Shown in pieces: positions 34,978 to 42,830 of a stretch of 42,830 bases of DNA (position 1 is the stretch's first letter; each line of letters begins with the position of its first letter). The notes under the pieces were generated by a model that ran no database searches, was not told where the DNA came from, and was given only the letters and a program-made list of their open reading frames with translations. A program made the position numbers and the translations under genes. Source of the DNA: Nitrospirota bacterium. GTDB taxonomy: Bacteria; Nitrospirota; Thermodesulfovibrionia; Thermodesulfovibrionales; Magnetobacteriaceae. The stretch lies in assembly GCA_015233685.1 (NCBI GenBank), contig JADFXF010000010.1:1-42830 (forward strand). Direction: 5' to 3'.

Positions 34978-36177
34978 TCAAGGGTGCAAGTGTCTGAAGA
35001 TGACATATTCCAGCACCGGTACGATAAGATAAAGCAGGACAGCCGGAATTATTTTTTTATACAGCCCCCATACGTCCGCCTTAAAATAGTCCCTCGTCAG
35101 AATCAGGCATACGTGTACCGGCGACAACAGCACGCCCGCGTAACCTGCCGCAAAGGCAAATGAAAACGAATGCGCGTCCAGCCCCGGCAGACTCATAAAC
35201 AGCGGAAAGGCACTCCCCACAAAGGCCAGCGTAAACCCCGTAAGAATCCCCGTCACAAACGGCAGCACGAACAGTATCGGCATAAGCGGTATATGGCGGG
35301 CTATAAAATAATTATTGATATTCACCACGGCACCTGACCTGTCAAGGGTGGTAAGAAACAGCATCACGCCTAATATAAGGAGGATAACCTCCCTGTTAAA
35401 CCCATAGCGTAATACCTCCAACATCTTCGTAAAACTGTACCGGAAATAAATCATCAGCATGAAGACCATCGCAACCAGGGCATAGTGCAACTTTACGCCG
35501 AATACGATAACCAGCACAAGCAATATAACAAAGGGCATAAAACTCAGGAGCGCCCTGTATGACCGGTTCCCGACTTTAGGAAATTGACCCCTTACGCCCT
35601 TCATGCAAAACAACAGGCCAATTGCCATCATGGCCACGGCATAGCTGAGGTTTAAGACAACCATCTTCCTCATCCCGACATGGGTAATCAGCGTGGCCAG
35701 TATGAGGCCCGGATAAAGCGGCAGGATGGACTCCCATGGATGCCTGTACCAGTAGTTGGTAAAGGCCTTGTCCTCCTGAGTTAAATCAAGTCCCTTTGCT
35801 GATTCGTCCACCATCGGACAGGAAAAATACGCCCCCCCTATTGACGGCAACATCCCGATTAACAAGGGCATCGAGATGAGTACGCATTTCTTGTTGCGTA
35901 ACACGCCCTTTACCGCTTGGGTCATCACGTTGAGTATGTTGTTCTCTCTTAAAATCATCTCAAGCATCCTGATAAACGCCAGGGCAACTGTAAGTTCAAG
36001 CGCCGACTGCGATATTATGGCAGAGTAAACCGTCGCGGCTATGGCGGCCGGTCTCATCAGATATATGGCAAAAATGATTGCGGAGGCGGCAGTCAACACG
36101 TAGCCGACGTGCCATTTCATCCTAAGAAGCACTATCATCACCACAAACACCGCGGTTATCCCGATTATGTCAAACAT
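34978..36177 (-). CDS. DUF401 membrane permease-like protein
   Basis: 399 residues and about ten membrane segments, related to the ion-transporter (IT) superfamily of anion permeases. The DUF401 signature region SMPLLIGMLPSIGGAYFSCPMVDESAK near 105-130 is present, as is the second-half repeat LAFVGSAFPLFMSLPGL. The solute is unknown. Its ATG overlaps the stop of the nucleotidyltransferase gene by one base (TGATG), so they are translationally coupled, a pairing that has no obvious functional logic. Confidence 0.82.
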   Translation of the reverse strand: MFDIIGITAVFVVMIVLLRMKWHVGYVLTAASAIIFAIYLMRPAAIAATVYSAIISQSALELTVALAFIRMLEMILRENNILNVMTQAVKGVLRNKKCVLISMPLLIGMLPSIGGAYFSCPMVDESAKGLDLTQEDKAFTNYWYRHPWESILPLYPGLILATLITHVGMRKMVVLNLSYAVAMMAIGLLFCMKGVRGQFPKVGNRSYRALLSFMPFVILLVLVIVFGVKLHYALVAMVFMLMIYFRYSFTKMLEVLRYGFNREVILLILGVMLFLTTLDRSGAVVNINNYFIARHIPLMPILFVLPFVTGILTGFTLAFVGSAFPLFMSLPGLDAHSFSFAFAAGYAGVLLSPVHVCLILTRDYFKADVWGLYKKIIPAVLLYLIVPVLEYVIFRHLHP

Positions 36178-37568
36178 CAGCTCATCCCCTTTGCATGAAG
36201 GAATTCCTCAACCAATGAGGCGGCCTTGTCCTTTGAGTCTATCACCCCCTCAAGGGTCTTTAATTCGATGGCGCCAAGGATAACGCTAAACAATGGCGAT
36301 GGAGTAAGGCCAAAAGTCTCTATTAAATCCCTGCCTGTGATAAACCTTGGGGCGGTTTTTCGGGGAGTGTATTCACACTCGTAAAAATTCAGTATTTCCC
36401 TGCATATGCTTAGGGTATCTTCATGGCCTTCTGGCTTTGCGCTTGCGTCAGCCGCCCACACGATAACAAGGGCGTAGATATTGTCTCCAACGGCGTTAAA
36501 CAGCCTGATGAGCGGTTTTTTCATTGAGTCAATGGCATGGCGCCCCGCTTGTTTGAACGCCAAAATCCTCATGTGGTGTCTTACGAGCATGGTTACGAAT
36601 TCGATCTCTTTTGCGGAGGCCTTAAATCTGCTCAATACATCGGCGGCAATCCCCGTGCCCTCGTGTTCGTGGCGATGAAACGTGCAATCTCCATCTTCTG
36701 AGAGCCGCCGCGTTGGATATTTCCCTGCGTCGTGAAGCAGTATGGAGAGTTTTATGAGGGCACCTTTGTGTGGTGACATTGCCAGCCACGCATCAAGGTT
36801 GCCGGGAGTCTGCAATGGATTGTTAATTATCTCGTCGGCAGCCTCATATGCGGCCATCGTGTGGTCAAACACGTCGAGGTGATGAAAGCGGTTTTGTTTC
36901 AGGCCCCTGAGTGGTTCAAGCTCTGGCAGCAGCACCAAAAGAAGGCCGGTCTCACACGCTGATTTTATAATTTCTGTGCAGTGGCCGGTGCTCAGGAGCA
37001 TCTTAAGCTCTGCCCACAGACGCTCGGCGGCAACCACTGAAATCAGCCCCCTTAGGGCGGAGATTGAGGTAAGTGTATTGGGTTCGATGCTAAAGCCAAG
37101 CTCCGCCGCTACCCTGAAGGCCCTCAACAGCCTGACAGGGTCTTCGGCCAGGTTATCCCTTGAAACCATCCTGATTATTTTGTTATCAATATCGGCTAGT
37201 CCGCCAGTTACATCAATTACGGTATGCGCGGGATCAAAAATCGAAACGGCAAGGGCATTGACCGTAAAATCACGGCTGCTGAGGTCGCTCCTGATGCTTC
37301 CTCCCCTTAAAGTAGTAAAATCAAATATGCAGTCCCCTTTTACGACCCTTGCGGTTGGAAATCTCTCATGCAGCATCACATATGCCCCGTTTATGGCGTC
37401 GGCAAAGCGCTTCGCATTAGAAAAAGGACTGTCGCCAAGGACAAAGTCGTAGTCCCGTATCTTCCGGTTTAAGATGAAATCCCTGACCGTGCCGCCCACC
37501 AAATAGGCCTCGCGGCATGAGCCAAGGTGCCTCATCAGGATGTCAATATAGGGTATCTTATTTATCAC
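36177..37568 (-). CDS. CCA-adding-type tRNA nucleotidyltransferase / poly(A) polymerase family with HD domain
   Basis: 463 residues. The class II nucleotidyltransferase head has the LVGGTVRD motif at 23-30 and catalytic D39 and D41 in RDYDFVL. RDFTVNALA and the AEDPVRLLRAFRVAAELGF motif follow. An HD phosphohydrolase domain (LLHDAGKYP near 277-285) forms the C-terminal half. This suits tRNA 3'-end CCA addition or repair. Poly(A) polymerase or an A-only or CC-only enzyme cannot be excluded from sequence. The start is GTG 37568, 31 bp after the acetate-kinase fusion gene. Confidence 0.88.
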   Translation of the reverse strand: MINKIPYIDILMRHLGSCREAYLVGGTVRDFILNRKIRDYDFVLGDSPFSNAKRFADAINGAYVMLHERFPTARVVKGDCIFDFTTLRGGSIRSDLSSRDFTVNALAVSIFDPAHTVIDVTGGLADIDNKIIRMVSRDNLAEDPVRLLRAFRVAAELGFSIEPNTLTSISALRGLISVVAAERLWAELKMLLSTGHCTEIIKSACETGLLLVLLPELEPLRGLKQNRFHHLDVFDHTMAAYEAADEIINNPLQTPGNLDAWLAMSPHKGALIKLSILLHDAGKYPTRRLSEDGDCTFHRHEHEGTGIAADVLSRFKASAKEIEFVTMLVRHHMRILAFKQAGRHAIDSMKKPLIRLFNAVGDNIYALVIVWAADASAKPEGHEDTLSICREILNFYECEYTPRKTAPRFITGRDLIETFGLTPSPLFSVILGAIELKTLEGVIDSKDKAASLVEEFLHAKGMS

Positions 37569-37599
37569 CGCTGGGCCAGGGAGTTCCTGTATTGTACTT

Positions 37600-39921
37600 C
37601 TATATGAACGCCCTTGACTGTATTGCCGCTATGCGGGCGGTCGAGTTCTCAGTCAAACCGGCCAAGGCAGCCTCATCGGTATCAAGATGCAGCTCAAGCG
37701 TATAGTCATGGCCTACCCTGACAAAGACGTCACTGAGTATGGTGTCTGAGATGGCCACACTTACGACGTCATGGTCTCTGATACCGTACGAAAGGGCGTC
37801 TTCGGGGCTCATGTGGCAATGTCTCCGTGGGCAGATGACGCCGTTGTCAAGTTTTACTGTGCCGACAGGCCCAACAATCATAACAGAGGCCGCGCCGTCA
37901 AGGTCGCCGGAGAGCCTTACAGGGGCGTTTATGCCGAGTTTAAACTCCTCCGTGCGGCTTATCTCCACCTGCGTCTCTCTTTTGAACGGGGCAACTATCC
38001 TGACGTCTTTTATTGTGCCCATAGGGCCTGCCAAACTAAGTGTCTCCTCGGCGATAAACGACTGCGGCTGCCTGAGCGGGTGTTTCTTTGTAAGCGTCTT
38101 TCCCTCGCCAAAAAGCGCGGTGAAGTCTGCTTCGCGTAAGTGGACATGGCAGCCTGTAACATAAACGGGAATCTGTCTTGTTGTTTTCGGGGTGGGTGTT
38201 GTCTGTCGCAGGGCCAGTGCGTGGAGGGTCTCTCTGGCTATCATTCGTTCTTCGTCAGCGGCTACGACAAGGATTTTAACCGGTGCGCCTTCAGCGGAGA
38301 TTTCCTCAATATGGCCCCTCTTGACCTTTGCCCTCTCGTTTGCCTCTTTTGAGATGATAAGGCCAATATTGTCAAGGCCGTGGCATACCCGGCCGCGAAT
38401 CGCCGCCGAGTTTTCGCCGATTCCAGCCGTGAATATCAGCGCGTCAATACCGCCCAACACAGCCGCATACGCGGCAATGTATTTTTTCAGCCGGTAGCAA
38501 AACAATGACACCGCGGTCTTTGCCCTTGCGTCACCTGCGGCGGCTGCGTCAAGTATTTCTCTCATATCGTTACTAAGTCCTGTGAGGCCTTTAAGCCCAC
38601 TTTCCTTGTTCAGCAAGTTATCAATGTCCTTGACACCGAGTCCGGCGTTTAACAGATAAATCAGTACTCCTGCGTCAATATCGCCGCTTCGCGTGCCCAT
38701 GACAAGACCCTCCAAAGGGGTCATCCCCATGCTCGTGTCAACACTCGTGCCGTGGTCTATGGCGCATATGGAGTCCCCGTTGCCAAGATGGCATGATATG
38801 ATTCTCAATTCCCGCACGCTGCGCTTAAGATATGCCGCCGCCATCAATGAGACGTAATTGTGGTTCGTACCGTGAAACCCGTAACGGCGGATGTTTTCGC
38901 CTATGTGGTATTTTTCCCCAATATCGCGGGAGATGGCGTATAAGAACGCGCTCTCAGGCATGTTCTGATGAAAGGCCGTGTCAAAAACCGCTACCGCGCC
39001 CTTGTCCGGCAGGAGTTGCCGCATCGCCTCAACTCCGGCAAGGTTATAGGGATTGTGAAGCGGTGCAAGGGGGATACACTGCCTGATGCCCTCAATGACA
39101 TCGTCTGTTATCACCGCCGAGTTCTTAAACTTATCCCCGCCGTGCACTACCCTGTGCCCTATGGCGTCTATTTCGTCAAAGGCGGCGATAGCGCCAAAGG
39201 TGGAATTGGTCAGGGCGGCCTCCATGTCAGCAAAAGCCTTAGGGAAATCATGGACTTCAACTTCTCTTTTCACCTCTGATTTTTGTGATTTTATCTTGTG
39301 GTATGACGCGCTTGTGCCGATTTTCTCTATAAGGCCCTCCATAAGGGGGACGGGATTAGACGTGTCAAAGAGCGAGTATTTTAATGAAGAGCTGCCGCAG
39401 TTAATAACCAGAATCTTTGCCGGTTTAAGCACGGATGAGAAGTTTAAATCATAGGGGTCGGGGTTTTCCTGTCTTGACGCCTTGTATAGGGCGATAAGGG
39501 CCTCATCCTGAGCCTTTTGAAGCATTCTTTTATTAATCAGCGCGGCCATTTTAGCGAGTGCCGCTGTGTTTGCCACAATCACCTGGGATAATATATCGCG
39601 GTCAAGGGCAATACAGCGTGTGGATGCAACGGCAGTGACGTCGGCCACCTCCGGCTCACCCGTTATAATAGACATCTCACCGAATATATCGCCTGATTTT
39701 AATGTGGCGGTGAATAATTTACCGCCCATAGGGTCCGTAAAAAACACCTCGCCCCTGCCTTCTATGAGGACATAGAGAAACCTGCCCGGCTGCCCGCGCG
39801 ATATTATCTTTTGTCCTGAGGCGTAGTCAGCAACCGTAGAAGCCGCAAGGAGCTTATTAAGTTCACCGTCCGTAAGGTCTGAAAAATAATGGCTCGCCAT
39901 AAGAAACGCCTTTGTATCCAT
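37600..39921 (-). CDS. Triple fusion: cNMP-binding domain + acetate kinase + PduL phosphotransacylase
   Basis: 773 residues on one chain. Residues 10-130 are a cyclic-nucleotide-binding-type domain (FLYVLIEGRGEVF; FGEMSIITGEP at 80-90), but the cassette Arg is missing: PEVADVT replaces the usual P-R-S/T-A. Residues 168-565 are a complete acetate kinase (NCGSSSLK 174-181, HRVVHGG 256-262, FDTAFH 313-318, RYGFHGTNH 346-354, HLGNG 378-382, GTRSGD 409-414, GIGEN 500-504). Residues 583-735 are PduL with zinc-site CHVHL (591-595) and RRHCHM (699-704). Together they would convert acetyl-CoA to acetate with ATP formation, or the reverse. ATG 39921 has AAGGAG 9 nt upstream. It follows the flavin reductase gene by 15 bp. 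Confidence 0.93.
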   Translation of the reverse strand: MDTKAFLMASHYFSDLTDGELNKLLAASTVADYASGQKIISRGQPGRFLYVLIEGRGEVFFTDPMGGKLFTATLKSGDIFGEMSIITGEPEVADVTAVASTRCIALDRDILSQVIVANTAALAKMAALINKRMLQKAQDEALIALYKASRQENPDPYDLNFSSVLKPAKILVINCGSSSLKYSLFDTSNPVPLMEGLIEKIGTSASYHKIKSQKSEVKREVEVHDFPKAFADMEAALTNSTFGAIAAFDEIDAIGHRVVHGGDKFKNSAVITDDVIEGIRQCIPLAPLHNPYNLAGVEAMRQLLPDKGAVAVFDTAFHQNMPESAFLYAISRDIGEKYHIGENIRRYGFHGTNHNYVSLMAAAYLKRSVRELRIISCHLGNGDSICAIDHGTSVDTSMGMTPLEGLVMGTRSGDIDAGVLIYLLNAGLGVKDIDNLLNKESGLKGLTGLSNDMREILDAAAAGDARAKTAVSLFCYRLKKYIAAYAAVLGGIDALIFTAGIGENSAAIRGRVCHGLDNIGLIISKEANERAKVKRGHIEEISAEGAPVKILVVAADEERMIARETLHALALRQTTPTPKTTRQIPVYVTGCHVHLREADFTALFGEGKTLTKKHPLRQPQSFIAEETLSLAGPMGTIKDVRIVAPFKRETQVEISRTEEFKLGINAPVRLSGDLDGAASVMIVGPVGTVKLDNGVICPRRHCHMSPEDALSYGIRDHDVVSVAISDTILSDVFVRVGHDYTLELHLDTDEAALAGLTENSTARIAAIQSRAFI

Positions 39922-39936
39922 TTAGCCACACTCCTT

Positions 39937-40443
39937 CTATTTAGTAATACATTTGACTATCTCACCCACATACATCCTGTGATAATCCTTCAGCGGGTAA
40001 TTGGACTCTATTGCCGGGTCAATGAAACGGCCTGGGTCTATGTCGTGGGTGTATATCTTTCTGCACAGAAACACGAGGCGAGCCTCCTTAAAATATACCG
40101 TCTCGTCGCCCGCAATGGGGGTAAGGCCGGTTTCTGCCATCTTGTCTGTGTCTCTGCCTGAGTGCGTGCCGCAGAAAAGGAGCGTTTTCTTGTACTCCTC
40201 CGCAAAGAAAGAGAGACTGAACGTGGGGGATTTTTCCATAAAACCATACGTATGGCGGGTAGGGCGCACGACACAGGTGCAAATCTTTTTTGCCCACATG
40301 ACGCCAAACCCACCCCAGCTTGCCGTCATCGTGTTAAAAGACTCCGCAGTGCCGGCCGTAACGAGCATCCACTGGCTGCCAATGGCCTTAAAAGGATTAT
40401 CCGGCAGTTGCTCAGGGTCTGCCTCAATGAACTCATCTGACAT
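39937..40443 (-). CDS. Flavin reductase-family protein (FMN-binding split barrel)
   Basis: 168 residues, DIM6/NTAB-type flavin reductase fold. Landmarks are the N-terminal VTAGTAESFNTMTASWGGFG block (about 28-47), the strand ICTCVVRPTRHTYGFME and the SGRDTDKMAETGLTP helix. It probably reduces or simply holds FMN; close bacterial homologues are often small NAD(P)H:FMN oxidoreductases or flavoredoxin-like electron carriers. AGGAG precedes the ATG at 8 nt. It is the first gene of a minus-strand run that continues into the acetate-kinase fusion, consistent with a fermentative or redox role. Confidence 0.88.
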   Translation of the reverse strand: MSDEFIEADPEQLPDNPFKAIGSQWMLVTAGTAESFNTMTASWGGFGVMWAKKICTCVVRPTRHTYGFMEKSPTFSLSFFAEEYKKTLLFCGTHSGRDTDKMAETGLTPIAGDETVYFKEARLVFLCRKIYTHDIDPGRFIDPAIESNYPLKDYHRMYVGEIVKCITK

Positions 40444-40608
40444 AATTATCTCCTATGTGTGTTTATTATCTTTGTTATTAGCTGTTTAATATAACATACC
40501 GAGGCAATAAATTTATCGTCCGCTGAGTTTGTAAAGAGGAGGGCAGGGCGGGTGTGCCGTAAGCCCAAACGTGAGAAAAAAAATTATCCTCAATTATCTA
40601 TTACTACC

Positions 40609-40638
40609 ATGACACTTTCAGGTGAAATACTGTACAAT
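40609..40638 (+). promoter_or_regulatory. Promoter of the HEAT-repeat gene
   Basis: ATGACA (40609-40614), 18-nt spacer, TACAAT (40633-40638); each hexamer matches 5 of 6 consensus positions. The GAGGAG ribosome-binding site at 40646-40651 follows. Confidence 0.5.
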
Positions 40639-40651
40639 ACCACAAGAGGAG

Positions 40652-40666
40652 ATGTCTGCCGGCTGA
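40652..40666 (+). other. Five-codon mini-ORF (MSAG-stop) at the strong ribosome-binding site
   Basis: The best ribosome-binding site (GAGGAG) directly abuts ATG 40652, whose frame stops at TGA after four codons. The HEAT-gene ATG at 40673 is in the same frame 6 nt after that stop. This could be a reinitiation leader or a nonsense change near the original start. Confidence 0.4.
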
Positions 40667-40672
40667 AACGCA

Positions 40673-41065
40673 ATGGAGCAAAATCTTTACGACATGATAG
40701 CGGATTATATGGAGAAGGGGTTTTTGGACAACATCATTGATATGTTCAAATATGAGCCGGAGGTCTATCCGGCGGCGCTCCGGCTGATGGGCGACGAGCG
40801 AATGCGTGTGCGCATTGGGGCCATAGCCCTTCTTGAGTCCTTGGCCGGGATGAACTTTGTCCATCTTGGGGAGATTGCCGATTCTATAGCGCCACTTTTG
40901 AAATCGCAGACTACGCTTATCAGAGGTGACGCGGCCTATGGCCTTGGCATAATAGGCGTAAAAAGACATATACCGCAGTTGCAGTGTCTGTTAAACGACG
41001 AGATCCCGGACATAGTCGAAACGGCCATTGACTCAATCGCGGCGATAGAGCAAAGGGAGGCATGA
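40673..41065 (+). CDS. HEAT-repeat protein
   Basis: 130 residues, all helical, with two to three HEAT-like units: ERMRVRIGAIALLESLAG (about 42-59), LIRGDAAYGLGIIGV (about 83-97) and DIVETAIDSIAAIE (about 113-126). Such small solenoids mediate protein-protein contacts; no catalytic residues are seen. ATG 40673 lacks its own Shine-Dalgarno sequence and follows a five-codon mini-ORF that has one. The gene lies 28 bp before the TPR membrane protein, so both may assemble one scaffold. Confidence 0.7.
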   Translation: MEQNLYDMIADYMEKGFLDNIIDMFKYEPEVYPAALRLMGDERMRVRIGAIALLESLAGMNFVHLGEIADSIAPLLKSQTTLIRGDAAYGLGIIGVKRHIPQLQCLLNDEIPDIVETAIDSIAAIEQREA

Positions 41066-41093
41066 GGTAACTAAATGATTAAGGGGCATAGGC

Positions 41094-42674
41094 GTGGATA
41101 GAATATCGCAACCGTTGTTTGTCATAGCGGCACTGGTGGTGTTTGCCGCCGCGGCAGCCATCATATATGTATATCTGAAGAGGAAGGAAAAGAAAGAGGC
41201 CTTTGATGAGATCGTCGAAAATGCCGGCAGACTATTTGAGGAGCGCTCCTCCTCAAAGGCGCTGCAGGGGCATCAAAACGTCCTGGAACAGATAAACAAA
41301 AAGAGTAACCCGTTGCTCTACGCCCAGGTAAATCATCGTATTGGAATCAGCTACAGAAGGCTTGCCGAGGAGGCAGATAACGAGAAGAATCTAATCCTGG
41401 CCATAGACTCATATGAAGAGGCACTGTCGGTATATGCCGGAGGCACGGTGGCAACAGTGCCAAATGAAGAAATGCCGTCCGACGAGTATGCCATGATATG
41501 GTTTGATATAGGAAACGCCCTGTGGGCGCTGTCGGAATTGAGAGACGAACAGGTAAACATTCAAAAGGCAATCAACGCCTATGAGCATGTATTGAAGATT
41601 TATAACATGGAAAATAACCCCGTGAAATACGGCACAGTGCAAAACAGCCTTGGCCTTGCCTACTGGGAGTTGTCGCCGCTCAGCAACAAAGAGGAAAATC
41701 TGTCAAAAGCCGCAGCGGCCTATGAAGAGGCTATAAGAAGCGGGACGTTCGATAAGTACCCTCGTGCCTGTGCCGAGATTAACCACAACATAGGCCTCGT
41801 CCTTTGGGAACTCTCCGCGCTCAGAGACAAAAAAGAGAGCCTGACAAAGGCAGCCGCCTTCACCGAGGCATCCATACGGTTGATTGACATGGACAAAGAC
41901 CCTGTCCAATATGCCATAGCACAAGACCACCTTGCCGGCATCTATGACGACTTATCAGAGGTAACTGACAACAAGGCCGAAACCCTTATAAAGGCCGTCG
42001 CCGCCTACGAAGAGGCCCTAAAGGTTCGCACCCCGGTCGAATATCCGATTGAATACGCAGTTCTAAAAAACTGCATGGGAAACACCTTTGGGGCATTAAC
42101 TGACAGTGGTGGCAGTGAAGTATATATGATGAAGGCCGTGGCGGCATTTAAAGACGCCCTCAAAATATACACCCCCGAAGACTTTCCGAAAGACTACGCC
42201 ATGACGATGAACAACCTTGGCAATGCCTATACGCTCCTGTCAGAAAAACAAGAAACAGAGGGGAATCTTAAACTGGCCGTCTATGCGTTTAAAGAGGCGC
42301 TGAAAATATACTCGCCGGAAGAATTAGAGTACCTCCATACACAGAGCAACATGGGAAACGCCTTCCTGGCCTTGTCTGAGGTGTGCGACAAAGAGGAACA
42401 TCTCATGAAGGCAGTACGCTCATACGAAAAGGCGTTGAAAATCGAAACCGCAAATCAGTTACCGTTTAAATATGCCCAAACACAGTATAATCTTGGAATT
42501 GCCTGCCATGCCCTGTCAAATATGCAAAATAAAAAGGAAAATCTCAACAAGGCCGCATACGCGTTCGAAAAGGCTATGGGCGTCTACACCCCCGAGGACA
42601 ACCACATGAAATACGCTGAAATAAAGAACAGACTTGACTCTATCCTCCAAAACCTGACTACGATAGGGCAATAG
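41094..42674 (+). CDS. Membrane-anchored TPR protein
   Basis: 526 residues starting at GTG 41094. One membrane segment (about 8-28) is followed by a basic stretch (KRKEKK), then about eight TPR-like units with a long period near 53 residues. Each reads roughly YAxxxNxLGxAYxxLSE, a spacer with NKEENLxKA, then AYEEALKIYTPEE. The regular spacing indicates expansion by internal duplication. It is likely a scaffold at the inner membrane; partners are unknown. AAGGGG precedes the GTG. No signal for secretion beyond the anchor is seen. Confidence 0.8.
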   Translation: MDRISQPLFVIAALVVFAAAAAIIYVYLKRKEKKEAFDEIVENAGRLFEERSSSKALQGHQNVLEQINKKSNPLLYAQVNHRIGISYRRLAEEADNEKNLILAIDSYEEALSVYAGGTVATVPNEEMPSDEYAMIWFDIGNALWALSELRDEQVNIQKAINAYEHVLKIYNMENNPVKYGTVQNSLGLAYWELSPLSNKEENLSKAAAAYEEAIRSGTFDKYPRACAEINHNIGLVLWELSALRDKKESLTKAAAFTEASIRLIDMDKDPVQYAIAQDHLAGIYDDLSEVTDNKAETLIKAVAAYEEALKVRTPVEYPIEYAVLKNCMGNTFGALTDSGGSEVYMMKAVAAFKDALKIYTPEDFPKDYAMTMNNLGNAYTLLSEKQETEGNLKLAVYAFKEALKIYSPEELEYLHTQSNMGNAFLALSEVCDKEEHLMKAVRSYEKALKIETANQLPFKYAQTQYNLGIACHALSNMQNKKENLNKAAYAFEKAMGVYTPEDNHMKYAEIKNRLDSILQNLTTIGQ

Positions 42675-42775
42675 CCACATCCTGCAGAGGGGGATTGTCC
42701 TTGTTATTCTATTTTTAAATCATATGTGCATTAATAATCAGTGATTAGCGTATTTATGAAATATCTTAGTCTGTC

Positions 42776-42794
42776 ATTCCGGCTTGTCCGGAAT
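42776..42794. repeat. Palindromic intergenic repeat after the TPR gene
   Basis: ATTCCGG, loop CTTGT, CCGGAAT, within TGTCATTCCGG...CCGGAATCTGT. This sequence type is a common dispersed palindrome in bacterial intergenic DNA. No second full copy is in the window. The rest of 42675-42830 shows no gene. Confidence 0.5.
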
Positions 42795-42830
42795 CTGTCT
42801 CAGCACATCCTCAAGCCAAATACGATTCCG

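Noticed and set aside
38832-39454. Several plus-strand frames opposite the acetate kinase fusion
   Set aside because: All are antisense to conserved AckA motifs and show no independent start signals.
37600-39921. Microcompartment locus suggested by PduL
   Set aside because: No shell-protein genes in the window, and PduL is fused behind AckA rather than carrying a visible encapsulation peptide.
42684-42700. GCAGAGGGGGATTG resembling half of the hairpin repeat
   Set aside because: The complementary C-rich arm is missing and the flanks do not align to copies A or B.

Overview
The window is a dense stretch of bacterial chromosome of roughly even base composition. Most neighbouring genes lie a few bases apart or overlap. 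Four lipoprotein or exported-protein signals, a GspC-like secretion protein and a pair of periplasmic M16 peptidases point to a free-living diderm. The gene mix (BioW-type biotin synthesis, DUF2304/GT2 and TMTC-like membrane glycosyltransferases, DUF401, a PEP-dikinase-like giant, TPR proteins) would fit Nitrospirota or a deltaproteobacterial relative. That assignment is inference from gene style; there is no rRNA or marker tree here. I found no tRNA, rRNA, CRISPR array or intact insertion sequence.

Region 1 (1-14563, mostly + strand). A partial gene leaves the left edge on the minus strand. Then come bioB-bioW, a lipid kinase, a GT2 glycosyltransferase with a DUF2304 partner, and an orphan GspC-like protein. 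After a promoter and a short leader ORF follow a CorC/TlyC transporter-like protein, two M16 peptidase subunits, panC, recQ, a TMTC-like membrane TPR protein and two unknown genes, nearly all tightly packed.

Region 2 (14555-22568). A previously easy-to-miss minus-strand operon of two tiny proteins (41 and 44 aa, the second a Cys-rich zinc-ribbon candidate) has a near-consensus promoter. Next are oppB-oppC-like permeases overlapping glnE, a frameshifted remnant of a DNA methyltransferase, and a convergent uvrA that lacks the insertion domain.

Region 3 (22569-31906). A 1398-residue dikinase-like protein has an ATP-grasp domain and phosphohistidine domain but no PEP-binding barrel. It is followed by a divergent GAPDH and an MFS transporter, then a minus-strand NlpC/P60 lipoprotein and a divergent GT-C glycosyltransferase.

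Region 4 (31938-40443, minus strand). Read in the direction of transcription this runs: flavin reductase, a cNMP-binding/acetate kinase/PduL triple fusion, a CCA-adding-type nucleotidyltransferase with HD domain, DUF401 permease, then an AT-richer two-gene module (265-aa unknown plus PIN-domain nuclease), then a peptide-binding lipoprotein. The triple fusion is the most striking gene: it would place both steps between acetyl-CoA and acetate, plus a sensory domain, on one chain.

Region 5 (40609-42830, + strand). A HEAT-repeat protein and a membrane-anchored TPR protein end the window, followed by a short palindromic repeat.

Two regulatory themes recur. Four genes (bioB, oppB, the dikinase-like gene, the GT-C gene) have a -10-like hexamer ending 6-7 nt before the start codon and no Shine-Dalgarno sequence, which predicts leaderless mRNAs. 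Several divergent or leader regions carry short perfect inverted repeats. Metabolically the window links acetyl-CoA/acetate exchange, gluconeogenic-type enzymes, biotin and pantothenate cofactors, and nitrogen control (GlnE) beside peptide uptake.
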